Shown: one piece after another, positions 8,710 through 17,511 of the stretch
Numbering within the stretch: position 1 is the first letter of the stretch
How the letters are laid out: each line of letters starts with the position of its first letter
From: an uncultured Opitutaceae bacterium
GTDB lineage: Bacteria; Verrucomicrobiota; Verrucomicrobiia; Opitutales; Opitutaceae
DNA: 64,000 nt
Assembly: GCA_937958045.1 (NCBI GenBank)
Contig: CALFXL010000066.1
Location: forward strand, 1 to 64,000
Direction: 5' to 3'
Made by a program: the position numbers and the translations under genes
The notes under the pieces: model-generated
Seen by the model: only the letters and a program-made list of their open reading frames with translations
What the model was told of the DNA's origin: nothing
The model's database searches: none

Positions 8710-10464
8710 ATGAACACACCGTCATCCAAGGGATTTTCGTTTCCGCTGCGCCCTCGGTTTCGTCCCCGCAGTCTGGAATTGTTCAAAGGTAGGTTCACCG
8801 CGCAGAGCGTGGTGAACGACAGCCTCGCGGGTATCACCGTGGGACTGATCGCGTTGCCGCTCGCGCTGGCCTTCGGCGTCGCGAGTATTCCGGCGGGAAC
8901 CGCGATGCCGTTTCCCGCGCCGGCCGTAGGTTTGTTCACGGCGATCATCGCCGGTTTTCTCATTTCCGCGCTCGGCGGCAGTCGCGTGCAAATCGGCGGC
9001 CCCACCGCGGCGTTCATCCCCATCTTGCTGATGATCGTCTCGCGCTACGGCTACGATGGTCTGCTGCTTTCCACGATGATGGCCGGCGTGATCCTCGTGA
9101 TCATGGGCACGGTGCGGATGGGCACATTAATCAAATTCATCCCCTATCCCGTCACGTGTGGTTTCACGACCGGCATCGCCGTCTCGGTGATGTCCAGCCA
9201 AGCGACCGACTTTCTCGGTATCTCCGCGGAAACACCCGCGCCGGCAGAACTCCTGCACAAGATCCCGTGGTTGATCGAACATGCGTCGTTCATCAACCCG
9301 GCCACCGTCGCCATCGCGATCGCCTGCACCTTGCTCATCCATTTCTGGCCGCGTTTCGGTTACGCCCGTGTGCCCGGCTCGATCGTCGCGATGGTTCTCG
9401 CGACCGGGCTCGTGGCGATCTTCGGCTGGGAAAATTCCGCGGGCGTCGCGACGGTCGGTTCGCGTTTTGGTCCCGACGCGATTCCGCACGGATTGCCGCC
9501 GTTTCACTGGCCGGAAATCACGCTCGATCGACTGCGCGATCTGCTCGCACCCGCGACCACCATCGCGATTCTCTGCGCGATCGAATCGCTGCTCTCCGCG
9601 GTCGTCGCCGACGGACTCATCAACGACCGCCACGACGCCAACACCGAGCTCATCGCCCAAGGTGTCGCCAACATCGTCTGCCCGCTTTTCTGCGGTTTGC
9701 CCGCCACCGGTGCGATCGCGCGCACGTCCGCAAACGTCAAGTGCGGCGGCCGCTCGCCCATCGCTGGCATGGTGCACGCGCTGACGTTGTTGCTCATCGT
9801 GCTGGTGTTTTCGCGCTACGCGCAATTCGTGCCGATGGCCGCGATCGCCGGCGTGCTCATCAGCGTGGCGTTGCGCATGGGCGAATGGCATGAGCTCACG
9901 CGTCTGCGCAAAATGCCGCTCAGCGATGCCGTCGTGCTCGTGACGACGTTTGGCCTCACCGTGATCTTCGACCTCGTGGTCGCCGTGGAGATCGGCATGG
10001 TGCTCGCGGCGATTCTCTTCATCCATCGCGTCGCCCAAACGACCGAGATCAGTCGCGTCACCTCCGAGGACGAACTCGAAACGCCCGAACAACTCGCGCA
10101 CGGCAAAAAAATTCCCGAGGGCGTCGTCGCCTATCGCATCTTCGGCCCGTTCTTCTTTGGCGCCGCCGAGAAAATGGAAGACGCCCTGCTGCGCCTCGAA
10201 CGTCTTCCGCGCGTGCTCATTCTGCGCATGCAACTCGTCCCCGCGATGGACGCCACCGCGCTCAACGCGCTCGAAAGCGTTGTCGAACGCATGCAGAAAG
10301 CCGGCGGCACGGTGGTCCTCAGCGGTCCGCATCATCAACCGCTCGATGTCATGATGAAGGCCGGTTTCATCGACCGCCTCGGTCGCGCCAACATCCGCGC
10401 CAACTTCGACCAAGCGCTCAAGCGCGCCGAAGAAATTCTCGCGTCGCAACCGTCCAAAGCGTGA
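8710..10464 (+). CDS. SulP-family anion transporter with STAS domain
   Basis: A 584-residue inner-membrane transporter. It shows the SulP signature at the start of the membrane domain (DSLAGITVGLIALPLALAFGVASI), the GGSRVQIGGPTAAF block, and LIAQGVANIVCPLFCGLPATGAIARTSAN, followed by about ten to twelve hydrophobic spans. A C-terminal STAS domain (residues about 465-575, with LILRMQLVPAMDATALNALE) completes the family plan. Members move sulfate, bicarbonate or dicarboxylates; the substrate is not predictable here. The frame is open to 8539, inside the preceding terminator, so the ATG at 8710 (MNTPSSKG) was chosen. Confidence 0.9.
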   Translation: MNTPSSKGFSFPLRPRFRPRSLELFKGRFTAQSVVNDSLAGITVGLIALPLALAFGVASIPAGTAMPFPAPAVGLFTAIIAGFLISALGGSRVQIGGPTAAFIPILLMIVSRYGYDGLLLSTMMAGVILVIMGTVRMGTLIKFIPYPVTCGFTTGIAVSVMSSQATDFLGISAETPAPAELLHKIPWLIEHASFINPATVAIAIACTLLIHFWPRFGYARVPGSIVAMVLATGLVAIFGWENSAGVATVGSRFGPDAIPHGLPPFHWPEITLDRLRDLLAPATTIAILCAIESLLSAVVADGLINDRHDANTELIAQGVANIVCPLFCGLPATGAIARTSANVKCGGRSPIAGMVHALTLLLIVLVFSRYAQFVPMAAIAGVLISVALRMGEWHELTRLRKMPLSDAVVLVTTFGLTVIFDLVVAVEIGMVLAAILFIHRVAQTTEISRVTSEDELETPEQLAHGKKIPEGVVAYRIFGPFFFGAAEKMEDALLRLERLPRVLILRMQLVPAMDATALNALESVVERMQKAGGTVVLSGPHHQPLDVMMKAGFIDRLGRANIRANFDQALKRAEEILASQPSKA

Positions 10465-10565
10465 ACCCGAGCCCTGCGCCCGGCGCCAGCGTGTTTTCAA
10501 ATGTCGTAGCCGTGGAAGCAGCGCAGCCGGAGCGGCGGCGGCCCGCCGGCAATTAACGCGTGGAA

Positions 10566-10580
10566 CCGGCCAGCGGCCGG
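10566..10580. repeat. REP-like palindrome CCGGCC-AGC-GGCCGG
   Basis: CCGGCC and GGCCGG enclose a 3-base loop, within a longer imperfect inverted structure (GGA at 10562-10564 facing TCC at 10584-10586). It lies in the 255-base gap between the SulP gene and the GH39 gene. The rest of that gap holds GC-rich sequence without a supported gene. Its compact hairpin form resembles bacterial REP elements, but only one copy is visible here. Confidence 0.4.
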
Positions 10581-10688
10581 CGCTCCAGCTATTTTTCATT
10601 CACCGCGACAGCTCTACTGATCGACCGACGAAATGCGCATATTGGCGTAGTCTTGGCACGCGTCGTTTCCATATTCTTGTTCCCAATC

Positions 10689-10714
10689 ACCGGCGATGAG
10701 CGCCGGTTGTTTTT
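10689..10714 (+). promoter_or_regulatory. Leader hairpin with U-run directly before the GH39 start
   Basis: ACCGGCG (10689-10695) and CGCCGGT (10701-10707) form a perfect 7-bp stem followed by TGTTTTT. It ends only five bases before the ATG at 10720, where a Shine-Dalgarno sequence would be expected. It may be the terminator of distant upstream transcription or a translation/attenuation device; which is not clear. Confidence 0.45.
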
Positions 10715-10719
10715 ACCCC

Positions 10720-12318
10720 ATGAAAAAGCTCTTCCTTCTCCTCGCCGCCTTCTCCACCACCGTCTCGGCCGCCGACTCGTCCCCGCGTATCATCGAAGCG
10801 GATACAACGCGTGTGCGCGGTCCGATGAACCGCATGTATAATTTCTGCGTCGGCGCCGGCCGCGCCAACGAAGGCCTTCGCGCCGACTGGCAACGCCAGC
10901 TTCGCCTCGTGCGCGAGGAATGCGGTTTTCGCTACATCCGTTTCCACGGTCTTTTCTGCGACGACATGGGCGTGTATCGCGAGGCGAAGGACGGCTCTCC
11001 GGTCTACAACTGGCAATACATCGACGAGCTCTTCGATTTCATCGTGGGCATCGGCATGAAACCGTTCATCGAACTCGGCTTCATGCCCGAAGGACTCGCG
11101 AGCGGTCCGCAGACGATTTTTTGGTACCGGGCCAACGTCACTCCGCCGCGGGACTACGCGAAATGGGAAGCGTTTATCGCGGCGTTCACGCGCCATGTCA
11201 CCGAACGCTACGGCGCGGACGAAGTGCGCACGTGGTACTTTGAAGTGTGGAACGAACCCAATCTCACCGGTTTCTGGATCGGCACCACCGGCGGTAAAAG
11301 CGACGACGAGTTCGCGCCCATCGCACGCGCCGAATACTACAAACTCTACGAGGCCAGCGCGCGCGGCGTGAAATCCGTCGATCCCACTTATCGCGTAGGC
11401 GGTCCGGCCACGGCGGGCAGCGGTTGGATCGATGAAACGCTCGCCCATTGCGCCGAGCACAACGTCCCGCTCGATTTCGTCACCACGCACACCTACGCGA
11501 CGATGAGCGGCTACCTCGACGAACACGGTCACGCCGGCACCGTCTTTTCGCCCGATCCCAACGCCGTCACGGGCGAGGTAAAAGGCGTCCGCGCCAAAAT
11601 CGACAACTCGCCCTTCGCCAAAGCCGAGCTGCATTACACCGAATGGAGCAGTTCCTACACGCCCGCCGATCCCATCCACGACAGTTATCACAACGCATCG
11701 TTCATCCTCGATAAGATGCGCAACATCGGCACCGCGGCCACGTCGATGTCGTACTGGACGTTCACCGATATCTTCGAGGAAGCCGGTCCGCGCGTCACGC
11801 CGTTCCACGGCGGTTTCGGGCTTCTCAATTATCAAGACCTCAAGAAACCCGCGTTTTTCGCGTACCGTTTCCTGAACCGCCTCGGCGATCACGAGCTCGC
11901 GTGCAACGATCCCGCCACGTTCGTCTGCCGCGACAATGTCGGCGCCGTGCAGGCGCTGTTCTGGGATTTCACCATCACGCATCCCGGTCCGTCCGTGATC
12001 AACCAGGAGTTTTATCGCGCCGACCAGCCGTCGCGTCCGAAACCGCCGGCCGAACTCCGCCTGTCGGGGTTGAGGCCCGGCGAGTATCAGATTCTTGGAT
12101 ACAAAGTCGGCTATCGCGCCAACGACGTGCAATCCGCCTACCGCGATCTCGGTTCGCCCTCGCAGCTGACGCGCGCCCAGGTCGCGACTTTGCGCGAAGC
12201 GAGTTCGGGCAAACCCGTTCTCGTCGATAAAATCCGGATCGGCGCCGACGGTCGCTTCTCCCGCAGCTTCGACATGCGCGAGAACGACGTCTGGCTCATC
12301 GAGCTGCGTCCGCTTTGA
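10720..12318 (+). CDS. Secreted GH39-family glycoside hydrolase (beta-xylosidase-like)
   Basis: A 532-residue protein with a signal peptide (MKKLFLLLAAFSTTVSAAD). The TIM-barrel of family GH39 is recognised by FRYIRFHGLFCDDMGVY near the N-terminus, the acid/base Glu179 in WYFEVWNEPNLTGFW, and the likely nucleophile Glu308 in LHYTEWSSSYTP, with a C-terminal beta domain (SGLRPGEYQILGY). Known GH39 enzymes are beta-xylosidases and alpha-iduronidases; a beta-xylosidase acting on exported oligosaccharides is most likely here. Alternative start at 10696 lies inside a hairpin and adds residues before the signal peptide. The coding region contains two copies of the dispersed 19-bp palindrome. Confidence 0.87.
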   Translation: MKKLFLLLAAFSTTVSAADSSPRIIEADTTRVRGPMNRMYNFCVGAGRANEGLRADWQRQLRLVREECGFRYIRFHGLFCDDMGVYREAKDGSPVYNWQYIDELFDFIVGIGMKPFIELGFMPEGLASGPQTIFWYRANVTPPRDYAKWEAFIAAFTRHVTERYGADEVRTWYFEVWNEPNLTGFWIGTTGGKSDDEFAPIARAEYYKLYEASARGVKSVDPTYRVGGPATAGSGWIDETLAHCAEHNVPLDFVTTHTYATMSGYLDEHGHAGTVFSPDPNAVTGEVKGVRAKIDNSPFAKAELHYTEWSSSYTPADPIHDSYHNASFILDKMRNIGTAATSMSYWTFTDIFEEAGPRVTPFHGGFGLLNYQDLKKPAFFAYRFLNRLGDHELACNDPATFVCRDNVGAVQALFWDFTITHPGPSVINQEFYRADQPSRPKPPAELRLSGLRPGEYQILGYKVGYRANDVQSAYRDLGSPSQLTRAQVATLREASSGKPVLVDKIRIGADGRFSRSFDMRENDVWLIELRPL

Positions 12319-12397
12319 TCGCCAGCGCCCAGGCCGCACGGTTCGTTACAAACTGTTTGGCGCGGAAAACACACGCGCTGCGCCGGTTGTTCGCCAA

Positions 12398-12418
12398 CGC
12401 CGTCTTGTTGAGACGGCG
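12398..12418 (+). promoter_or_regulatory. Hairpin in the leader of the DUF5069 gene
   Basis: CGCCGTCT (12398-12405) and AGACGGCG (12411-12418) form a perfect 8-bp stem around TGTTG. It lies 80 bases after the GH39 stop and 38 bases before the next ATG. It could terminate GH39 transcription, though a long U-run is lacking. Confidence 0.4.
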
Positions 12419-12456
12419 CGGGTGCGTCTTGCTCGAAGCGAACATTCCCCCCGCCC

Positions 12457-12918
12457 ATGCCTCACGTCCCCGGTCTCCGCAGTATCTACGCCAAGGTCGG
12501 CCGCCTCGTTTATTTCGGCCGCATGCTCGACAAGATCCGTCTCCACGCCGCCGGCAAGCTTCCCGCCGACTACGTCGAGAATCTGGGCGACGAAAAATTC
12601 TTCGTGCTCGACGGACGCTGCTGTCGTTTTCTCGGCGTACCGTATTCAGAAGTTCGCGACAGAACCCTCGCGGGCGGCACCGACGAGGAAATCCTCGCGT
12701 GGGTTCACGCACGCGGCACGCCCCGCACCGACGAAGAGTGTCACATGTGGAATCGTTTCATCCTGAAACTCGGCTGGCGCGACGAACGCAGCGCGGTGCT
12801 TCCCGAACGCATCCGCGCCAGCGGCCTCGAAGGAAAACCCATCGAGACGCTCGCCGATCACATCGAATACGACGAAGGCCGCGACCCCGTCGCCGAGCGC
12901 GCTTGGGACAAAATTTGA
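12457..12918 (+). CDS. DUF5069 domain protein
   Basis: A 153-residue soluble protein beginning MPHVPGLRSIYAKVGRLVYFGRMLDKIRL, with LPADYVENLG and FLGVPYSEV, the recognisable start of DUF5069 proteins common in Verrucomicrobia and Planctomycetes. No catalytic motif is visible and the function is unknown. The C-terminal half carries LPERIRASGLEG and ends with RAWDKI. Confidence 0.78.
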   Translation: MPHVPGLRSIYAKVGRLVYFGRMLDKIRLHAAGKLPADYVENLGDEKFFVLDGRCCRFLGVPYSEVRDRTLAGGTDEEILAWVHARGTPRTDEECHMWNRFILKLGWRDERSAVLPERIRASGLEGKPIETLADHIEYDEGRDPVAERAWDKI

Positions 12919-12976
12919 GAACTCTCTCGAAGCCGCATGCGCGAGCTTCGAAGCGTAACTGAATTTCTGGATCAAC

Positions 12977-12999
12977 AAGGTCGGCAAAAATCCGACCTT
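12977..12999 (+). terminator. Hairpin after the DUF5069 gene
   Basis: AAGGTCGG (12977-12984) pairs with CCGACCTT (12992-12999) around CAAAAAT, about 60 bases after the stop codon. A second GC-rich hairpin follows at 13034-13060. Together they likely end the DUF5069 transcript, although neither has a long U-run. Confidence 0.5.
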
Positions 13000-13033
13000 C
13001 GGCCTCTCAAGATCATCGCCTCATCGACCGAAT

Positions 13034-13060
13034 AAAGCGGCCGCTTGCGACGGCCGCTTT
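13034..13060 (+). terminator. Perfect hairpin ahead of the Sel1 gene
   Basis: AAAGCGGCCG (13034-13043) and CGGCCGCTTT (13051-13060) form a perfect 10-bp stem with a 7-base loop. The A/T ends of the stem mimic a bidirectional terminator. It sits 72 bases upstream of the Sel1-repeat gene. Confidence 0.5.
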
Positions 13061-13132
13061 CGCCGCGAGGAGTCAGCACGCACGAGAGGGGAACGCACTT
13101 GCTCCAGAAATACGCGCATAAATACTCGCGGC

Positions 13133-14059
13133 GTGAAACCCCTCATTGCGTTGTTATGCGCCCTTCTCGCCGGCGCTGCGTTTGGAGAAGGTTCGGTCTC
13201 TCTCGTCGAGTTGAATAAGCAAGCAGCCGCCGGTGACGCCTCGGCACAATTGGCTCTAGGCACGGCTTTCGATCAAGGATCAGGCGTAAAACAAAACTTC
13301 AAAGAAGCCGCGAAGTGGTACGCTCTGGCCGCAGCCCACGGGAACTCCGCAGCCCAAAACAATCTCGGCAGCCTCTATCTCCACGGCTTGGGTGTTCCCA
13401 AAAATTACGCCAAAGCGTTTGAACTCTTTCAGCAATCAGCCGAACAGAATTTCGCTCCCGCGCAATGCAGCCTAGGACTCATGTATGATAATGGCTGGGC
13501 CACACCAAAGGATCCCGCCAAAGCCCATGAGTGGTACGAGAAAGCCGCCCAAAACGGGGACGCGCAAGCGGCATACAATCTGGGTTTATCCTACGAACAG
13601 GGAAGTGGTGTGGAGATCGATCAATCCATCGCCTTTAGTTATTACGAAAAAGCAGCCGCTCGCGGTCTCCCTATCGCCCAAAACGAAATCGGCTATCGCT
13701 TGTGTAACGGCGTCGGAACTTCCAAGGATCCCGAAGCTGCTATCGCTTGGTACCGAAAAGCCGCGGTTCAAGGCAACGTTCCCGCGATGGCCAACATCGG
13801 TCTCGCTTATCGTGACGGCACAGGGGTGCCCCAAGACCTTATCGAAGCCTTCGCCTGGCTCGATCTCGCAAGATTCGCCACGCAGAGGCGGTACGAGAAC
13901 AGAAACATAAAATGGGGCGTCCGTCGTGAGCTCGATGCGCTAAAAAAGCAGCTGTCCTCAGCTCAAATCAAAACCGGCCAACAACGCGCAAAACAGATTC
14001 TACAAGAACTGAAGACGGAGTTTTCGCAGACTGCTCAGCCACAGACGACGCAGCAGTGA
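13133..14059 (+). CDS. Secreted Sel1-repeat protein
   Basis: A 308-residue protein with a signal peptide (MKPLIALLCALLAGAAFGEG) and six or seven tandem Sel1-like repeats of about 36 residues between residues 28 and 260. Typical units are AQLALGTAFDQGSGVKQNFK and AAYNLGLSYEQGSGVEIDQS. Sel1 repeats are TPR-like helical scaffolds for protein-protein contacts, usually periplasmic or surface. The tail (LKKQLSSAQIKTGQQRAKQI) is a basic helical segment. Its codons are visibly less GC-rich (many CAA, AAA, AAT) than those of neighbours, which could indicate recent acquisition. Confidence 0.88.
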   Translation: MKPLIALLCALLAGAAFGEGSVSLVELNKQAAAGDASAQLALGTAFDQGSGVKQNFKEAAKWYALAAAHGNSAAQNNLGSLYLHGLGVPKNYAKAFELFQQSAEQNFAPAQCSLGLMYDNGWATPKDPAKAHEWYEKAAQNGDAQAAYNLGLSYEQGSGVEIDQSIAFSYYEKAAARGLPIAQNEIGYRLCNGVGTSKDPEAAIAWYRKAAVQGNVPAMANIGLAYRDGTGVPQDLIEAFAWLDLARFATQRRYENRNIKWGVRRELDALKKQLSSAQIKTGQQRAKQILQELKTEFSQTAQPQTTQQ

Positions 14060-14087
14060 TGCCATTGCCGCGCCGTCTCAAAGAACC

Positions 14088-14534
14088 TCACGCATCGGGG
14101 ATGTCCGGCTCGACGAGCTTCGCGAGCATCCGCAGTGATTCCTGCCAGCCGAGATAACACATCTCCGCCGGGATCACTTCGGGCACGCCCGCCTGCACGA
14201 TGTTGAGCTCGGTGCCGCAGGAGACTTGTTTGAGATCGACCGTCACCGAGATTTCGCCGGGCAGATTCGGATCGTCGAATTTGTCGGTGTAGCGGATTCG
14301 TTCATACGGCGTGAGCTCCACAAAATCGCCGCCAAACGAGTGCGAGCCGCCTGTCGTGAAATTGGTGAACGACATTTTGAAGGAGCCGCCGACGCGCGCA
14401 TCCATGTGGTGAACTTTGCAGGTGAATCCGTAGGGCGGCAGCCAGCGCTCCATCGCCGCAGCCTCGGTGAAGGCGCGGTAAACTTTTTGAGGCGGGCAGC
14501 GCAGTACGCGATGTAAACGGATGGTGTGAGACAT
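14088..14534 (-). CDS. SRPBCC / AHSA1-like domain protein
   Basis: A 148-residue protein with the START/SRPBCC opening HTIRLHRVLRCPPQKVYRAFTE and MERWLPPYGF, followed by GGSFKMSFTNF and the typical late block WQESLRMLAKLVE. This matches the activator-of-Hsp90-ATPase-1-like group of small cytosolic hydrophobic-ligand-binding proteins. The ligand is unknown. The ATG at 14534 directly opens the domain. It is convergent with the Sel1 gene and divergent from the globin gene. Confidence 0.85.
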   Translation of the reverse strand: MSHTIRLHRVLRCPPQKVYRAFTEAAAMERWLPPYGFTCKVHHMDARVGGSFKMSFTNFTTGGSHSFGGDFVELTPYERIRYTDKFDDPNLPGEISVTVDLKQVSCGTELNIVQAGVPEVIPAEMCYLGWQESLRMLAKLVEPDIPDA

Positions 14535-14691
14535 GATTAGTATGTTTTGGGTTCTTGATTGCGTTCACATCCTCAACGAACCGGCCCGCACGTTCCGGAC
14601 AAACGCGGGATTCTTTTTGAAAGAAGGGTGTTCGCCTCAGCGCGCTCCGGAGTTGCCCCCGCGGATTCTGCGACGACGTTAACCCATCTCC

Positions 14692-15084
14692 ATGACAACG
14701 CCTCCCGAAACTCTCTTCGAACGCATCGGCGGTCGCGACGGCCTGCAGCTTTTGCTGCGCCGTTTTTATGCGGACGTGCGTCAGCACAATACGATCGGTC
14801 CGATCTTCAACGCGCGCATTCACGACTGGCCTTCGCACATGGAGAAAATCGCGGACTTCTGGTCGGGGCTCACCGGTGGACCTCCGCGTTATGGCGGCGG
14901 TTTCGCCGGGCGTCACATGCCGCTCGGTCTCGAGGAGCGTCATTTCCAAGCCTGGCTCGAGCTCTGGCATCGCCACTGTCACGCGCATCTGCCGCCGCGT
15001 GAAGCCACCGAGATGATCACGATCGCCGAAGCGCTGGGCGCGCGTTTGCGTATGGTGACCGGCGTGGCGCGTCCTCCAGAGTAG
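14692..15084 (+). CDS. Truncated haemoglobin, group III
   Basis: A 130-residue globin. ETLFERIGGRDGLQLLLRRFYADVRQ is the A-B helix region of truncated globins, MEKIADFWSGLTGGPP and GFAGRHMPL are the C/E region typical of group III, and His84 in EERHFQAWLELW is the expected proximal haem ligand. Family members bind O2, NO or other ligands in the cytosol; a role in redox or nitrosative balance is a guess. The ATG at 14692 suits the family length of about 130. Confidence 0.9.
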   Translation: MTTPPETLFERIGGRDGLQLLLRRFYADVRQHNTIGPIFNARIHDWPSHMEKIADFWSGLTGGPPRYGGGFAGRHMPLGLEERHFQAWLELWHRHCHAHLPPREATEMITIAEALGARLRMVTGVARPPE

Positions 15085-15194
15085 TTTTCTCGCACGAATC
15101 CTCGGAGCGCGGCGGCGAAAAAAGCACGAACATCCGTGCAAAATCCATCCGTCGTGCCGCGAAAATCTCGCGCAACGCACCGCAACGCCTTCGG

Positions 15195-16574
15195 ATGACC
15201 ACGCTCCATTCCCTCATGTCACTCCGCTTGTTCTCCCGCTCCTTGGTCCTCTTTCTTGTCGCCGGCGTCGGTCTTTTTTCGGCCGAGCCCGCTACCGCCA
15301 ATAGCCTTCCCAAAACCTCCACCGCAGAACAATCCGTCTCGCGTCCGACGCTGCGTGTGGAGTGCAACCATGCGGATTGGAACTATCGCGTCGGTGAGCC
15401 CGTGAGCTTCCTCGTGCGTATCAGCGAAGCGGATACGCCGGTCGCCGGCGCGCAGATTTCCTACACCGTCGGCCCGGAAAAAATGCCCGCGGAAACCCGC
15501 ACCGCGGTCACCGACGCCGAAGGTATCGCGCGTATCGACGGCGGGACACTCACCGTGCCCGGCTTCGTGCGTTGCTCGGTCGAAGTGAATCACGAAGGAC
15601 ATCGCCTGCGCGGCGCGGCCACCGCCGCGTTTTCGCCGGAGCTTATCGAGCCCACGCAAAGCGAACCGGCCGACTTCGATGCATTCTGGGACAAGACCCG
15701 CGAACTACTCGCGAAGTTGCCCATCGACGCGCGTCTCACGCCCATGCCCGAAGAGAGCACCGATGCGTTCGACGTGTTTATGGTGAGCCTGCAAAACATC
15801 GGCACGCCCCCCGCGCGTTCGAGCCGTTTTTATGGCGTGCTCACCGTGCCGCGCGGCGAAGGCCCGTATCCCGCGATGTTGATTCCGCCGGGCGCGGGCA
15901 TTCGCAAACTGCGAGGACAAAAAGACTGGGCCTCGCGCGGTTTCATCACGCTCGAAGTGGGCATCCACGGCGTGCCTGTGAATCTCCCGGGCGAGCTGTA
16001 TGGCGCTCTCTCCGGCGCGCTCGACTCCTACTATCTCATCAATCTCGACACGCCGACGCGTTATTATTTCCGCCGTGTGATCGCCGGTTGTCTGCGTTCG
16101 CTGGATTATCTTGTCACGCATGCGAAGTGGGACGGCAAAAACCTCATCGCGCTCGGTGGCAGTCAGGGCGGTTATCTCACGCTCGCGACGACGGCGCTCG
16201 ATTCGCGCGTGACCGCGTGCGTGGTCGCGTTTCCCGCTTACTGCGATGTCAGCGGCTACGTCCATGGCCGCGCCGGTGGCTGGCCGGGACTTCGTTTCGA
16301 AGATCCTACCGAACCTGCACGCGCGGAAAAAATCGCCACCACCGCTTACTTCGACGGCGTGAACTTCGCGCGCCGCATCAAGGTACCCGGACACTACGGC
16401 TGGGGTTACAACGACGCTACGTGCCCGCCCACGACGATGTTCGCCGCGTACAATCTCATTCGCGCGCCAAAGACACTTTCGATCTTCAAGGAAATGGGCC
16501 ACCCGCGCATTCCCGAACTCACCGCCGCGGAGGCCGCGTGGCTGACATCGCACCTCGCTTCACGCGAGCAATAA
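15195..16574 (+). CDS. Secreted acetyl-xylan esterase (CE7/AXE1-like)
   Basis: A 459-residue exported esterase. After a signal peptide (hydrophobic run LVLFLVAGVGLFSA) comes an immunoglobulin-like N-terminal domain to about residue 145, then an alpha/beta-hydrolase domain of the acetyl-xylan esterase type starting ADFDAFWDKTRELLAKLP. The catalytic triad appears to be Ser323 in LGGSQGGYL, Asp407 in YNDATCPPT and His436 in MGHPRIPE. It would remove acetyl groups from xylan or oligosaccharides and fits with the GH39 and beta-helix genes nearby. A second ATG at 15216 is an equally good start. A near-perfect 19-bp palindrome lies at 15418-15436. Confidence 0.87.
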   Translation: MTTLHSLMSLRLFSRSLVLFLVAGVGLFSAEPATANSLPKTSTAEQSVSRPTLRVECNHADWNYRVGEPVSFLVRISEADTPVAGAQISYTVGPEKMPAETRTAVTDAEGIARIDGGTLTVPGFVRCSVEVNHEGHRLRGAATAAFSPELIEPTQSEPADFDAFWDKTRELLAKLPIDARLTPMPEESTDAFDVFMVSLQNIGTPPARSSRFYGVLTVPRGEGPYPAMLIPPGAGIRKLRGQKDWASRGFITLEVGIHGVPVNLPGELYGALSGALDSYYLINLDTPTRYYFRRVIAGCLRSLDYLVTHAKWDGKNLIALGGSQGGYLTLATTALDSRVTACVVAFPAYCDVSGYVHGRAGGWPGLRFEDPTEPARAEKIATTAYFDGVNFARRIKVPGHYGWGYNDATCPPTTMFAAYNLIRAPKTLSIFKEMGHPRIPELTAAEAAWLTSHLASREQ

Positions 16575-16577
16575 CGC

Positions 16578-16605
16578 GCGCGTCTTCGTCGCGACGAAAA
16601 CGCGC
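16578..16605. terminator. Long palindrome between convergent genes
   Basis: A 14-bp stem with one mismatch centred between 16591 and 16592 (core GTCGCGAC) follows the esterase stop codon by three bases and lies before the 3' end of the DUF899 gene. It is probably a bidirectional terminator; no T-run is present. Confidence 0.5.
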
Positions 16606-16648
16606 ACAACCGCGATCTGTCTGCGGCAGATTTCTCCGTCGGCAGCAC

Positions 16649-17377
16649 TCAGCTGCCATACGTCGGCCGTTGCGGCCAACCGGCCGGCGAGTCTTCCCAA
16701 TCTTCCTGACGCCCGTACGGCGTCACATCGAGCAAGCCGTACGCGTCGGTGAGATTTTCGACGCCACGTCCATACGTGGAATAGGTGTGATACACGTCGC
16801 CGCCGAGCCGGAAGAAAACGCTGAGCCCGTGCGATTCGCCCGAGAACGAATACTCCTTGTTGCTCGCGAGGAGTTCTTCTTTCGAGCGGTAGTTATACTC
16901 CAGCGGCGCGACGGCTTCATCGAGCGTCACATGAAAGTCGTAGTTAAAATCGCTGCCGAACGACGAGTACCAGCGCCTTTCCCAACCGTGCGCGATGCGG
17001 TAGGTCTCGAGCTTCTCGATCGGCGCACGCGAGATCAGCGCAAAGGCCGTGTTGCGTTCGTCGAGCAGCGACAGATCGCCGAGCGAATCAACAAAACCCG
17101 TGCAGCCAGGACATCCTTTGTCCCACTCGGGATCGAACATGAAGTGATAAACGATCAGCTGCTGTTTCCCGTCGAAAATTTCGGCGAGCGTCACGCGCCC
17201 TTTTGGGCCGTCGAACACATACGGTTTTTCGATGCGCACCATCGGCAATCGACGCCGCTCCGCGGCGACGCGATCGCGCTGACGCGTGGCTTCTTTTTCT
17301 TTTTCGAGCAGACGGACGCGTTGCGCGCGCCACTCGCTGGGTGTCGCGATGGGAGGATGGACGGAAGGAGCATTCAT
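16649..17377 (-). CDS. DUF899 thioredoxin-like protein
   Basis: A 242-residue protein of the DUF899 family. It opens with SEWRAQRVRLLEKEKEATRQ, has RRRLPMVRIEKPYVFDGPKG, and the core KQQLIVYHFMFDPEWDKGCPGCTGFVDSL with a CPGC motif in a thioredoxin-like fold. The C-terminal YHTYSTYGRGVENL and the final DWEDSPAGWPQ are family hallmarks. The reaction is unknown; a redox role is inferred from the fold and the two cysteines. Convergent with the esterase gene. Confidence 0.88.
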   Translation of the reverse strand: MNAPSVHPPIATPSEWRAQRVRLLEKEKEATRQRDRVAAERRRLPMVRIEKPYVFDGPKGRVTLAEIFDGKQQLIVYHFMFDPEWDKGCPGCTGFVDSLGDLSLLDERNTAFALISRAPIEKLETYRIAHGWERRWYSSFGSDFNYDFHVTLDEAVAPLEYNYRSKEELLASNKEYSFSGESHGLSVFFRLGGDVYHTYSTYGRGVENLTDAYGLLDVTPYGRQEDWEDSPAGWPQRPTYGS

Positions 17378-17455
17378 ATGAGGGATCAGTTGAGTTTGTT
17401 CATCGAGTCGTCACCCCAATCGACGAACCACCTTTGTCCAAATAGACATCCCGTT

Positions 17456-17486
17456 TGAAAAAACCGTCGGACGCTCGCGCCCGACG
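17456..17486 (-). terminator. Intrinsic terminator of the Ohr gene
   Basis: Read on the minus strand, CCGTCGG/CCGACGG arms (17463-17469 and 17480-17486) form a 7-bp hairpin followed by a run of five or six T residues (the A-run at 17458-17462). It lies about 25 bases past the ohr stop codon. Confidence 0.75.
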
Positions 17487-17511
17487 GCGTTCCGCTTCTC
17501 GCGAATCGCAC

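Noticed and set aside
9127..10599. 490-codon minus-strand frame opposite the SulP gene
   Set aside because: Strongly biased composition (His, Arg, Asp, Glu), no domain, and fully opposite a clear transporter gene.
10687..12339. 550-codon minus-strand frame opposite the GH39 gene
   Set aside because: Antisense shadow; the plus-strand reading has a signal peptide, catalytic motifs and a normal composition.
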